NCBI GenBank assembly: GCA_040218535.1
Contig: JAVJRG010000005.1
Location: forward strand, 1 to 64,000
Reading direction: 5' to 3'
DNA length: 64,000 nt
DNA from: Lacipirellulaceae bacterium
Lineage (GTDB): Bacteria > Planctomycetota > Planctomycetia > Pirellulales > Lacipirellulaceae
In this document: piece by piece, positions 1 through 7,273 of the stretch
How positions within the stretch are numbered: position 1 is the stretch's first letter
Layout: every line of letters begins with the position of its first letter
The notes under the pieces: generated by a model
Databases searched by the model: none
What the model was told of the DNA's origin: nothing
The model's input: only the letters and a program-made list of their open reading frames with translations
Program-made: the position numbers and the translations under genes

Positions 1-2
1 GG

Positions 3-125
3 CTACGAGACGGCGCACGAAGAACCCAAGAAAGGCTCGTTGAACTCTGCGGACAAGTCCTCGAACTCTTCACCGAAACCGAGATCCGAAACTACTTTCG
101 ACATTGTGGGTACCGCTACGAATAG
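3..125 (+). CDS. C-terminal fragment, probable IS630-family transposase
   Basis: An open frame runs from the window edge to a TAG stop and encodes the last 40 residues of a protein. The tail reads [17 protein letters not shown], which resembles the conserved C-terminus of IS630/Tc1-mariner-type DDE transposases, where a NYFRHCGY-like segment ends the protein. The rest of the gene lies outside the window, so completeness and terminal inverted repeats cannot be judged. If the match is right, an insertion sequence lies immediately left of rsgA. The call rests on one short motif recalled from the family and should be read as tentative. Confidence 0.5.
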   Translation, partial: LRDGARRTQERLVELCGQVLELFTETEIRNYFRHCGYRYE

Positions 126-201
126 ATGTAACACGCTCTAGTCGATCTGGCATAATTGCGATCCCGGTATACTAACAGCCTTAGCATACAACTGAAGCCG
201 G

Positions 202-1266
202 CTAGTTCTGTCCACCCCGCTGCTTTTTCTTCGCACCGATAATCGACTTGTACAGCTTCCCCCGCTGTCGGTCCTTCTCGCGTCGCTCGGCAAGTGACTG
301 AGAGTTCCGAGCCTGTTCGCGGCTGAGCTTCATGAAGCTTTGATAACGCCGCTGGTCGAGTTCGCCTGACTCGATAGCCGCCTCGACTGCACACCCGGCG
401 TCCCCTTCATGCGCGCAGTCGTTGAAACGGCAACCTTCGGCGATTTGCAGCACATCCTCGAAGAGGTCGCTGATCCCCTCTTCGCAGGCAGGCAGTTGCA
501 GCTCTCTCATGCCAGGGTTGTCGACAAGCACGCCACCGCTGGGCAGCAGGTGGAGCGACCGCCAGGTGGTCGTGTGCCGGCCCTTGCCGTCGTGCTCGCG
601 AATACCGCCGGTGGCCAATTCTTCATCGCCGATGCCCCGTGCACCCAGCGCGTTGGCCATCGTTGATTTTCCGACCCCGGACGAGCCCAGTAGCGCGACC
701 GTCTGACCGGCACCGCACCAGGGGAGGAGGATCTCGACTTCGCTCCTCTGACGAGCATCGATCGTTTCGACGAGCAGCCCAGGGTGAAGCCGCTCGGTCT
801 GTTGACGTAATTCAGTAGCGTTGTCGCAGAGGTCGGCTTTTGTGAGAACGACCACGGGTGTGGCACCCGCTTGCAGGGTCAGTGCAAGATAGCGTTCAAT
901 GCGTGAGAGGTTGAAGTCTTCATTGCAGGAACAAACGATGAAGATCGTATCGATATTCGCCGCGATCATCTGCGGCTTCACTTCCTCACCCGCAGCTTTG
1001 CGGTAGAGCAATGTTTGCCGCTCGAGGAGTTGCAGCACGCGGTGATTCTCAGCGTCGAGAACGAGCCAATCCCCCACGGCGATGTCACCGCATGACTCTG
1101 CAAGTTGAATCGGAATCCGAAACTCGTCCGCCTCGCCCAGCATGAGGAGTTGGCTGCCAAAGTGCGCGGAAACTCTCGCAACCACAAACGGAGGGTCATC
1201 CTCTGGCGGCAGTTGTTGCTCGAAGTAAGGCTTCCAGCCGAGCGTGCGAAGCTTTGCGTCGGTCAT
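202..1266 (-). CDS. rsgA: Ribosome small subunit-dependent GTPase A
   Basis: RsgA (YjeQ) is a GTPase that acts late in 30S subunit maturation and helps release assembly factors. The 354-residue protein has the expected order: an N-terminal OB-like region, then a circularly permuted GTPase with G4 TKAD (142-145), P-loop GSSGVGKS (194-201) and G3 DNPG (249-252, usually DTPG), and a C-terminal zinc knuckle with C279, C284, H286 and C292. It starts at an ATG and its length is normal for the family. The basic C-terminal tail (KKKQRGGQ) could contact rRNA. It stands alone on its strand. All key motifs are present, so the identification is firm. Confidence 0.96.
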   Translation of the reverse strand: MTDAKLRTLGWKPYFEQQLPPEDDPPFVVARVSAHFGSQLLMLGEADEFRIPIQLAESCGDIAVGDWLVLDAENHRVLQLLERQTLLYRKAAGEEVKPQMIAANIDTIFIVCSCNEDFNLSRIERYLALTLQAGATPVVVLTKADLCDNATELRQQTERLHPGLLVETIDARQRSEVEILLPWCGAGQTVALLGSSGVGKSTMANALGARGIGDEELATGGIREHDGKGRHTTTWRSLHLLPSGGVLVDNPGMRELQLPACEEGISDLFEDVLQIAEGCRFNDCAHEGDAGCAVEAAIESGELDQRRYQSFMKLSREQARNSQSLAERREKDRQRGKLYKSIIGAKKKQRGGQN

Positions 1267-1333
1267 GCGTTTATTCCTGCGAGGAGGTGCTTACCGATCT
1301 TGCTCTGCGTGTTAATAATTATGATCTCAAACA

Positions 1334-1363
1334 AATCCGTGTCATCCGTGCAATCCGTGTCCG
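1334..1363. repeat. CCGTGT/CCGTGC-type intergenic repeat
   Basis: About 30 bp in which ATCCGTGT, ATCCGTGC and ATCCGTGT follow each other upstream of rsgA. Related tracts built on CTCCGTG occur at 47211-47244 and 54428-54457. It has no coding potential of its own. Confidence 0.45.
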
Positions 1364-1444
1364 AAAAAAGAGAAACCATAGCGGCTGATTCGCTCCTCCA
1401 GACACAAGGCCTGCCGGTGAGGTTCGGTACGATCATGGCGGCAT

Positions 1445-1481
1445 AAAAAAAGCCTCCGGTTCGCTGACGAACGGGAGGCTT
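1445..1481 (-). terminator. Rho-independent terminator
   Basis: Read on the minus strand this is a strong hairpin (AAGCCTCC and CGTTCG arms around a TCAG loop) followed by seven T residues. It lies 29 bp beyond the stop of the small membrane protein gene and should end the transcript that starts with the coiled-coil gene. Confidence 0.85.
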
Positions 1482-1509
1482 GATGATTCGAAATGGTGCT
1501 GGGAGCTCG

Positions 1510-1728
1510 CTACACCTGAATGTACTCGCTCACCAGTGCCGGCAACGCCGAGGCACTACCCTTCACGGCTCCAAAGCCGCCGTATTCCTTGATTTCAAGG
1601 TACAGCAAAATATTGCAGACCAGCAGCGCAATCAGTGCGATGAGTAGTAGGACGGTGTAGATGTTCCAGGCCGACTTCTTCGTCAGCACGGTTGGAACGC
1701 TAGCCTGCTCGAAGCTTGGTTGCGACAT
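1510..1728 (-). CDS. Small single-pass membrane protein, unknown function
   Basis: A 72-residue protein with one hydrophobic segment (about residues 25-46, rich in L, I and V) after a polar N-terminus. I recognise no family. The ATG is preceded by a perfect AGGAGG six bases upstream, which is unusual here because most genes in the window have weak ribosome binding sites. The gene overlaps the end of the upstream coiled-coil gene by 29 bp, so the site lies inside that gene. The two are almost certainly co-transcribed and probably translationally coupled. A strong terminator follows. A role as a membrane partner of the coiled-coil protein is an inference from position only. Confidence 0.75.
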   Translation of the reverse strand: MSQPSFEQASVPTVLTKKSAWNIYTVLLLIALIALLVCNILLYLEIKEYGGFGAVKGSASALPALVSEYIQV

Positions 1729-2530
1729 TGTCGCCCTCCTGAATAGGTCCTTGCTGGAAACGTCGCAGCACTTTTGCCACTGCTTGGTCGGGAGCCGTGC
1801 GGATAATCTGAGCTCTTCCGAGATATTTCTCGCCTCGGAAGACCTCTACGGTTTGGTTCACTTTCAGCCCATCGTCGGCACCGACGGTAATCTCGATGAG
1901 CAATCCGCTTGTGTTTCTTTGCGTCTTGCTAACTAACCCGCGAACGCGTGGCTTCACTTCAGCGTTTGGATCGATATCGCTTTCGCGAAGTGCGGAAGTA
2001 GCGATTCCAAGTTGTTGAGCCAACTGCACGTTGCGCTCTTTGACTTGCTCCAGCTCACCCTTGGTGGTGTGCAGCTTGCTCGTCGCGGCGACCGCCTTGC
2101 TGAACGTTTCGTCGCGTTGCTGTTGGTTCGTGCGAATGTCTTCACGGAGCTTGGCGACTTCTTCTTGGAGCTTCTCGTTATTCTTCTCTGTGGAGGCAAC
2201 CAACGCTTCAGCACGGCGGCGCTCCTGACGAAGTTCGTCGAGTTCGCGCTGAATCCCCGTGTTTTGGTTTTGCATCGCGACGCGTTCACTCTCCAGCTTG
2301 CTCAGGTCCTGGAGCGCGGCCTGTTTCTCAGCGTCGAGTTGATTGAGCTTGTTCTCGTAGGAACTGGTCAGCTTCTGATTTTCATTCTGAACCTTGGTCA
2401 GATTCGCCCGTAGGGCGTCGGCTTCCTCTTTCCAGTTGGTATGCGTCGAATAGACGAGCATAGCCATGGCCATCATGAAAATGCTCGCAACAGCAATGCC
2501 GACGGTGAAAATCTTTCCGAGTAGGTTCAT
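1700..2530 (-). CDS. Membrane-anchored coiled-coil protein
   Basis: The start chosen is the ATG giving MNLLGKIFTVG; a TTG eight codons upstream (2554) is possible. Residues 5-27 form a transmembrane anchor, followed by about 140 residues of charged heptad-like sequence (LTKVQNENQKL, LDELRQERRRAEAL) and then a compact C-terminal domain of about 80 residues rich in beta-type segments (GLLIEITVGADDGLKVNQ, YLGRAQIIRTAPDQAVAKV). That last part resembles the small beta domains of periplasmic scaffolding proteins such as MreC, but I do not claim homology. The predicted topology is an inner-membrane anchor with an extracytoplasmic rod and head. It forms an operon with the overlapping small membrane protein gene. 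Function is unknown. Confidence 0.8.
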   Translation of the reverse strand: MNLLGKIFTVGIAVASIFMMAMAMLVYSTHTNWKEEADALRANLTKVQNENQKLTSSYENKLNQLDAEKQAALQDLSKLESERVAMQNQNTGIQRELDELRQERRRAEALVASTEKNNEKLQEEVAKLREDIRTNQQQRDETFSKAVAATSKLHTTKGELEQVKERNVQLAQQLGIATSALRESDIDPNAEVKPRVRGLVSKTQRNTSGLLIEITVGADDGLKVNQTVEVFRGEKYLGRAQIIRTAPDQAVAKVLRRFQQGPIQEGDNVATKLRAG

Positions 2531-2762
2531 AGCTTGATTCCGGACGAGACTCAACTGTGAATGTCGAGTCGGTTTTCAAGTGCAACTTTAGCGAGAGCGG
2601 CCCAGAACTGGCCCGCCCAAAACAGGAAATCTACCTACTAGCAGTATAGGCAGGGGCGAAAATGGGTGTCAAACTTTGCCCCACCATTTCGGCCTTCCCC
2701 AAGCGACGGGGGTAGGGTTCTACCGAGTGTGCGGGAATCAACAAGGAAAAGGCCCGTTCTCC

Positions 2763-3026
2763 CTAGGAAATCACTCGATCGTACTCAGCATGAGGGCCAA
2801 TCCAAAACCAAGCCACACCCTCTGGGTGATCCCGACCGAGGACGCGATAATTGAGCCCTACCCGAGCCGACCAAAGCTCGTGCTTCCCGGTGATTTTCTT
2901 GAACTGGAGGGAAGGATGCGAGGAGTTTTCTTTGAGCAGAGCGAAGTTCTTGTCTGCTAATTTCTGGATCTCGGGCGGCAGTTGGTGGTAAAGCCGCCAA
3001 AAGCGAGGCAGGGCAAAGTGTTTCAC
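2763..3026 (-). CDS. ParE/RelE-superfamily toxin
   Basis: An 87-residue basic protein with the fold signature of RelE/ParE/HigB-type toxins: an N-terminal helical part (FWRLYHQLPPEIQKLADKN) and a C-terminal beta-sheet with ELWSARVGLNYRVLG and GVAWFWIGPHAEYDRVI. Family members either cleave mRNA on the ribosome or inhibit gyrase; the sequence alone does not show which. The start is a GTG whose last bases form the upstream antitoxin stop (GTGA overlap), so the pair is translationally coupled in the common antitoxin-first order. The length suits the family and nothing suggests inactivation. Confidence 0.8.
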   Translation of the reverse strand: MKHFALPRFWRLYHQLPPEIQKLADKNFALLKENSSHPSLQFKKITGKHELWSARVGLNYRVLGRDHPEGVAWFWIGPHAEYDRVIS

Positions 3027-3220
3027 AGAGGCTTCGCCTTACCAGCAGCTATCTCTGCGTCGACTTCGTTGATCAAGGCGTCAAGCTTGCCGGAGTTGAG
3101 GTCCTGCTCTATCTGTTTATCCCAAGCTTGAGCTTGGAACTCCGCAAACCAATGAGATAACTCCGCAAATTCCTCTTTGGAGAGTTGGCTAATCGCAGTT
3201 TCTAGTTCTTTGACGCTCAT
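3023..3220 (-). CDS. Antitoxin of type II toxin-antitoxin pair
   Basis: A 65-residue acidic helical protein beginning MSVKELETAISQLSKEE and ending in a lysine-containing tail. The ATG at 3220 is preferred over upstream in-frame starts because it begins the compact antitoxin-like part. Short proteins of this pattern (ELSHWFAEFQAQ, LDALINEVDAEIAAGK) commonly sit directly upstream of ParE/RelE-type toxins and neutralise them. No DNA-binding domain is obvious, so it may rely on another mode of autoregulation. The stop overlaps the toxin GTG by four bases. The identification depends mainly on the partner and the gene order. Confidence 0.75.
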   Translation of the reverse strand: MSVKELETAISQLSKEEFAELSHWFAEFQAQAWDKQIEQDLNSGKLDALINEVDAEIAAGKAKPL

Positions 3221-3261
3221 GCCCCAATTATAACATTCGTCTTGTCGGTGAGGCCAGCTTC

Positions 3262-3468
3262 TCACCCTGGAAAGCACCCGCAACCGGTGCCGCAACTGCC
3301 ACTTGGTGGAGTGGGGTCGCTGATCACTTGAGTCGTTCCAGCCACGACGCTGAGCTTTTTGAGCAGCTTCTTGCTGCCGCACTGTTCGCACTCGGGCTGC
3401 TCCTCACCGCGAACAAGTAATTCCTGCTCCTCGTCGCAATCTCGGCAAATGAACTCGTAGAGCGGCAT
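3262..3468 (-). CDS. FmdB-family zinc ribbon protein
   Basis: A 68-residue protein that starts MPLYEFICRDCDEEQE and carries two CxxC knuckles (C9/C12 and C27/C30), the standard arrangement of the FmdB/CxxC_CXXC_SSSS family of small zinc ribbons. The name comes from a proposed regulator of formamidase genes; the actual role is unknown. The C-terminus is rich in Gly and Cys (GSCGTGCGCFPG), adding possible metal ligands. The gene sits between a floA-linked membrane protein gene and the toxin-antitoxin pair, all on the minus strand. Confidence 0.85.
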   Translation of the reverse strand: MPLYEFICRDCDEEQELLVRGEEQPECEQCGSKKLLKKLSVVAGTTQVISDPTPPSGSCGTGCGCFPG

Positions 3469-3510
3469 GGATTATTGGCCTCGACCCCTAAATACTGATC
3501 GGCCCGATTC

Positions 3511-4281
3511 TTAGAACTCGGGACGCTTCAAAATCTCGTTGGCGATGATCACCTGCTGCATCCCGCCAGGGCGGGTCAGCAGATCGACGACTTCTTCAGC
3601 TGCCGTCGGGGCGGCGACCTGTTTGGCCTCTTCGGGCTTGCGTTCCAAAGAACCGAGCTTGTGGTCGAACTTAGTGCGCAGATGTTCTTCGAGTCGTTCG
3701 TCTGCGTACCCAACTTCCTCTCCCAAGTGAGAAACGCGCTCGGCCGTGTCGAGGTGGCTGTCAATATGCGTGGCGACGTGCTCAGCGACGGTTTCTCCCC
3801 GGCGAATGGGGTCAACGCGGGAGGGTTGCTGGCGTGGGGGCGACTTTCGTTCAGGAGTTTGACGCTGCGAAGTCGGGCGTTGCGGTGCGTTTGGTCTGCG
3901 GGCCGGTTCTTGCTGGGGGCGGCGGGGTTGGTTGGCTCGCTCGCGACGCATTTGCCGTTCGCGCTCTGCCTGGCGCTCGGCGATTGGTTTCCGCTGAGGC
4001 ACCTCTTCGAGCAGGACGGGCTCAGCCGGGGGGCGAGGTTGCTCGGCAGGTGCTTCGCCCCGAGCCCGTTTGAGAAAGTCTTCGACCTCTTGGCGGAGCT
4101 TCTCGTCGCCCCCGCCTCCACCTCCCGCACCTTGCGGACGAGGCACACGATTGGGGCGGTTTGGTTTGGGCTTCCCCTGCGGATTGCGATTCGCCAGCAA
4201 CTGCGAGAGCCCAGCCATCACTAGGATGACGATTCCCAGGATCGACTCAAAGGCGTCGGCGATGAACAGGGGGATTTTCAT
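3511..4281 (-). CDS. Pro/Arg-rich membrane protein downstream of floA
   Basis: A 256-residue protein with one N-terminal transmembrane segment (about 12-30, ILGIVILVMAGLSQLLA), a long low-complexity middle rich in Pro, Arg, Gln and Glu (about 35-165), and a more ordered C-terminal part with HVATHIDSHLDTAERVSHL and an acidic helical tail. I recognise no family. It begins 18 bp after the floA stop on the same strand, so it is probably in the floA operon and may act at the same membrane sites. The disordered basic and proline-rich linker suggests a tether between the membrane and a cytoplasmic or envelope target, but that is inference. Confidence 0.75.
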   Translation of the reverse strand: MKIPLFIADAFESILGIVILVMAGLSQLLANRNPQGKPKPNRPNRVPRPQGAGGGGGGDEKLRQEVEDFLKRARGEAPAEQPRPPAEPVLLEEVPQRKPIAERQAERERQMRRERANQPRRPQQEPARRPNAPQRPTSQRQTPERKSPPRQQPSRVDPIRRGETVAEHVATHIDSHLDTAERVSHLGEEVGYADERLEEHLRTKFDHKLGSLERKPEEAKQVAAPTAAEEVVDLLTRPGGMQQVIIANEILKRPEF

Positions 4282-4299
4282 GAATGGTTTTCGCGAACT

Positions 4300-5349
4300 C
4301 TAATTGCGTCGGCTGCCGCTAGTGGCAATAGCGTCTCGCATATCGGTATCGGCTTGCACGTTCTTCAGCTTGTAGTAATCAAGAATTCCCAATCGCCCCG
4401 ACCGGAACGCCTCGGCCATTGCTTTGGGAACTTCTGCCTCCGCCGAGACGAGCTTGGCTCGGTTTTCTTCGATTGCGGCGAAGTTCTCTTGCTCTTGAGA
4501 AACGGCCATCGCTCGCTTGCCTTCGGCCTTCGCGCGGGCGACACGGGTGTCGGCTTCCGCTTGATCCGCCTGCAGGCGGGCTCCGATGTTGTCGCCGACG
4601 TCAATATCGGCAATGTCAATCGAAACGATTTCGAACGCCGTCTGGGAATCTAACCGCCGAGCCAGCACCGCTTTGGAGATGCTGTCGGGGTTCTCTAGTA
4701 CATGGGCGTGCGTTGGGGCGGAGCCGATTGCGCTGACGATGCCTTCACCAACGCGGGCGATGATGGTTTCTTCGGTCGCACCGCCGATCAACTGGTCGAG
4801 ATTTGCTCGCACCGTCACGCGCGCTTTCACCTTAAGTTGGATGCCGTCTTTGGCGATGGCATCCAGCGAAGGTCGCTTCGATTCCCGAGAAGGGCAATCG
4901 ATCACGCGGGGGTAGACGCTTGTCTGCACGGCTTCGAGGATATTTCGTCCGGCCAAGTCGATCGCGGTCGCCTGTTTGAAGCCAAGATCGATGATCTTCG
5001 CCTTGCGGGCCGCAATGATCGAGCGAATCACCAGTGGCACGTTTCCACCAGCCAGGTAATGGGCTTCCAGGGCTTTGGTGGTGATGTCGCCATCGTATTC
5101 GTCCAAGCCCGCCTGGACGGCCATGATTTTGCTACGGGTAATAACGGTTGGGTTCACTTTGCGGAACCACATACGGAACAGGTCGAAAATGCCAATACCC
5201 GCTCCGGTCGTGATCGACTGAATCCACAACCGCATGAAGCGAGCCGCGATGGCAATGAAGATAATAAAGCCAATCAGCAGCGCGAAGAGGATAATCAGCC
5301 AAACGGTGTTGCCACCACCTTCGAAAAGTTGGGCGATTGGGAGAGACAT
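4300..5349 (-). CDS. floA: Flotillin-like protein FloA
   Basis: FloA scaffolds membrane microdomains. The start is set at the ATG giving [14 protein letters not shown], because the in-frame extension upstream has no family resemblance; this gives 349 residues, close to the usual 330. One membrane-inserted hydrophobic region (about 15-38) is followed by the SPFH-type core ([41 protein letters not shown]) and the C-terminal coiled coil rich in Ala and Glu ([20 protein letters not shown]). In Bacillus the gene sits beside an NfeD-type gene; here two NfeD genes lie about 4.5-7.6 kb away. The next gene downstream starts after 18 bp and is probably co-transcribed. Confidence 0.93.
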   Translation of the reverse strand: MSLPIAQLFEGGGNTVWLIILFALLIGFIIFIAIAARFMRLWIQSITTGAGIGIFDLFRMWFRKVNPTVITRSKIMAVQAGLDEYDGDITTKALEAHYLAGGNVPLVIRSIIAARKAKIIDLGFKQATAIDLAGRNILEAVQTSVYPRVIDCPSRESKRPSLDAIAKDGIQLKVKARVTVRANLDQLIGGATEETIIARVGEGIVSAIGSAPTHAHVLENPDSISKAVLARRLDSQTAFEIVSIDIADIDVGDNIGARLQADQAEADTRVARAKAEGKRAMAVSQEQENFAAIEENRAKLVSAEAEVPKAMAEAFRSGRLGILDYYKLKNVQADTDMRDAIATSGSRRN

Positions 5350-5671
5350 ATTTTCTAGGTTCGTGAAGAAGTAGGTGAGTGCTTTGAAAACGTTCCTAAC
5401 TGCTGACAGCCCAATGGGTTGAGGCACTGCTGGCGTCGCTCAGGCTGTCTTATTCGCTTTGTAGTGCTTCCGCTGTCGAAATGCAAGGATGCGCCGTGGC
5501 TCAGTCTTATTCTCACCGCAGGAACCGCACAGTTGCTACAGCTTCTCAAAAGTAGAGGCGAAGTGCATGCTTATTGGCTACGAGTCCCATATTCCCGTCG
5601 ATTACTCAATCCGTACTGACCGATGCAACCGAAGGAACTGATTCCACACTTCAGCGGGGCTTCGTCGGGAC
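5350..5671. promoter_or_regulatory. Divergent intergenic region between floA and an envelope protein gene
   Basis: About 320 bp separate the floA start (minus) from the ATG of the next plus-strand gene. It must hold both promoters. I see no convincing -35/-10 pair, palindrome or RNA structure, and the short open frames here show no family features. Confidence 0.4.
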
Positions 5672-7186
5672 ATGTCTTCAAGTTCACTAAGAATAACAGC
5701 TTCGGTCTGCCTATTGGCGAATCTTCTGTGCGGCCCGTTCGACGCGGTGCCGGCGCGTGCCGAAGACGGTTCGGACCCCCAAGCCAATCAGTTCGAGGCG
5801 GCCTTGGAGGATGCCAGTTGGGAGCAACTCGCCCTCAAAGTTGCCACTGACGCCCTGGAAGAAGCACCCACTCAACGGGACGAATCGGTTGAGCCTGCAC
5901 AGGGTTTGGCCCCTTCGCTAGGAATCGCGCTAGGCACCTTGCCGTTGCAGCAACAACTACGGGCGAATCCGCGGCGGCGGAATCAGCAGCGCCCCGGCGT
6001 GGCGCTGGGGCTAGCGAGCACGCCTTTCATGATTGGTGATACTTCAGCAGGAACCTGCTTTTCCCAGCGGGGTATCATCTTCCAGGATTTCGGGCATCCT
6101 ACGCTCACCTGTAGCCGTTTGAACGTTTCGGAAAACAATACCGCGATCCCCGTCGATCGTATCTATTACAGTTACCGCCATTTTCACAATGCGACGCAGT
6201 TGCAGTTGTTCCAGTTCCAGCAGCAACTGAATTATGATCGCCACACGATCGGCATGGAACGCACGTTTGCTGGCGGCATGGGGAGTGTCGAAGTTCGCTT
6301 GCCCATCGAACGACGCCTCCGTTCGGACGTGATTAGCATCATTGATCCGGCGGGCAGCGGCGTTGTCGATCTGATTGCTGACAATGATTACGAGACCGAC
6401 ATCGGCAATGTCTCGTTCATCTCAAAGATCGCTTTGTATGAAACCAACAACTTCCTGCTGACAGGCGGCCTGGGCGTCACTGTTCCTACGGCACGCGATG
6501 TAAATTACGCTTTTGCGGTCAACACAGGTGTCGACTTGAGCCCGCTGTTTCCCGGACTCACTTCGAACTCGCTTGGTACGTTTGTCTACGAGTACACGAA
6601 CGAAACCACTTACCTGTCTCCCTTTGCAGCTTGGTTGTTCACGCCCGATTCACCCAAGGCTCGTTGGTTCCATCAAGGCTTTTTGCAAATCGAAGTTGCT
6701 GCCAATCCTTCTACCTTGGCCGCGCAGGGATCGATCACGAATAACTTTTTCGTCAACGGCTTAGGAGCTGGCGGAAACATCGTGCAGACTCCTGGTGCTC
6801 AGCAGGTGCTTGTCGATGTGTTTGCCCAAACCCTTATGCGTCTGAATCTTGGGCTCGGTTATCAAGTGACCGACGACACGGGCGGGTTGATTTCCAATGT
6901 TCGTGCATTGGCGGAACTGCATTACACCACCACGCTTCAAGAAGCCAATACCTCGGATGTTCCGCTGGAAGTTCCAGCCGCTGCTGGGGTCGGTTTAGCA
7001 CCGGGACTGCAGGTCTCCAGCGTCGGGAATCCTGACCCTCGTACGGACATCCTCAACGCGGCATTGGGTGTTTCCGCCGACGTGGGCCGTTTCGTCATTA
7101 CCCACGGTTTTATCGCTCCGCTGAAGAGCGCCCCCGATCGGGGATTCGATTTCGAGTACAATTGTCAGGTACAGTTGCCGTTTTAG
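5672..7186 (+). CDS. Secreted, probable outer-membrane protein, unknown function
   Basis: A 504-residue protein with a signal peptide (MSSSSLRITASVCLLANLLC, cleavage near ARA-ED). The mature part has a short Arg/Gln-rich stretch and then long alternating segments typical of a membrane beta-barrel (VSFISKIALYETNNFLLTGG, GFLQIEVAANPS, FVITHGFIAP), ending in FEYNCQVQLPF with a terminal Phe, as many outer-membrane proteins do. I recognise no named family; similar barrel-like proteins of unknown role are common in planctomycetes. It starts at an ATG without a clear Shine-Dalgarno site. The downstream kinase gene begins 87 bp later, separated by a palindrome, so co-expression is possible but not shown. 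Confidence 0.75.
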   Translation: MSSSSLRITASVCLLANLLCGPFDAVPARAEDGSDPQANQFEAALEDASWEQLALKVATDALEEAPTQRDESVEPAQGLAPSLGIALGTLPLQQQLRANPRRRNQQRPGVALGLASTPFMIGDTSAGTCFSQRGIIFQDFGHPTLTCSRLNVSENNTAIPVDRIYYSYRHFHNATQLQLFQFQQQLNYDRHTIGMERTFAGGMGSVEVRLPIERRLRSDVISIIDPAGSGVVDLIADNDYETDIGNVSFISKIALYETNNFLLTGGLGVTVPTARDVNYAFAVNTGVDLSPLFPGLTSNSLGTFVYEYTNETTYLSPFAAWLFTPDSPKARWFHQGFLQIEVAANPSTLAAQGSITNNFFVNGLGAGGNIVQTPGAQQVLVDVFAQTLMRLNLGLGYQVTDDTGGLISNVRALAELHYTTTLQEANTSDVPLEVPAAAGVGLAPGLQVSSVGNPDPRTDILNAALGVSADVGRFVITHGFIAPLKSAPDRGFDFEYNCQVQLPF

Positions 7187-7217
7187 GGCGACCTTCGAAA
7201 GATTCGCTCCAGAGCGA

Positions 7218-7245
7218 CTACCCGTCGGCTTACGCCTGACGGCTC
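7218..7245 (-). repeat. Palindromic intergenic repeat (GAGCCGTCAGGCG type)
   Basis: A hairpin whose arms are CCGTCGGC and GCCTGACGG around a TTAC core. On the minus strand it is nearly the same 28 bp as the element at 40010-40037, differing at two positions, which shows it is a dispersed repeat rather than a local terminator. Confidence 0.7.
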
Positions 7246-7273
7246 GTTGACTTGGACTATCACGCTACCCGAC

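Noticed and set aside
202-1266. Long plus-strand open frames opposite rsgA (409-706)
   Set aside because: They are shadows of a gene with full RsgA motifs on the other strand.
5419-5619. Short plus-strand open frame between floA and the outer-membrane-type gene
   Set aside because: It lies largely in the divergent promoter region, has no ribosome binding site or recognisable sequence and looks like chance.
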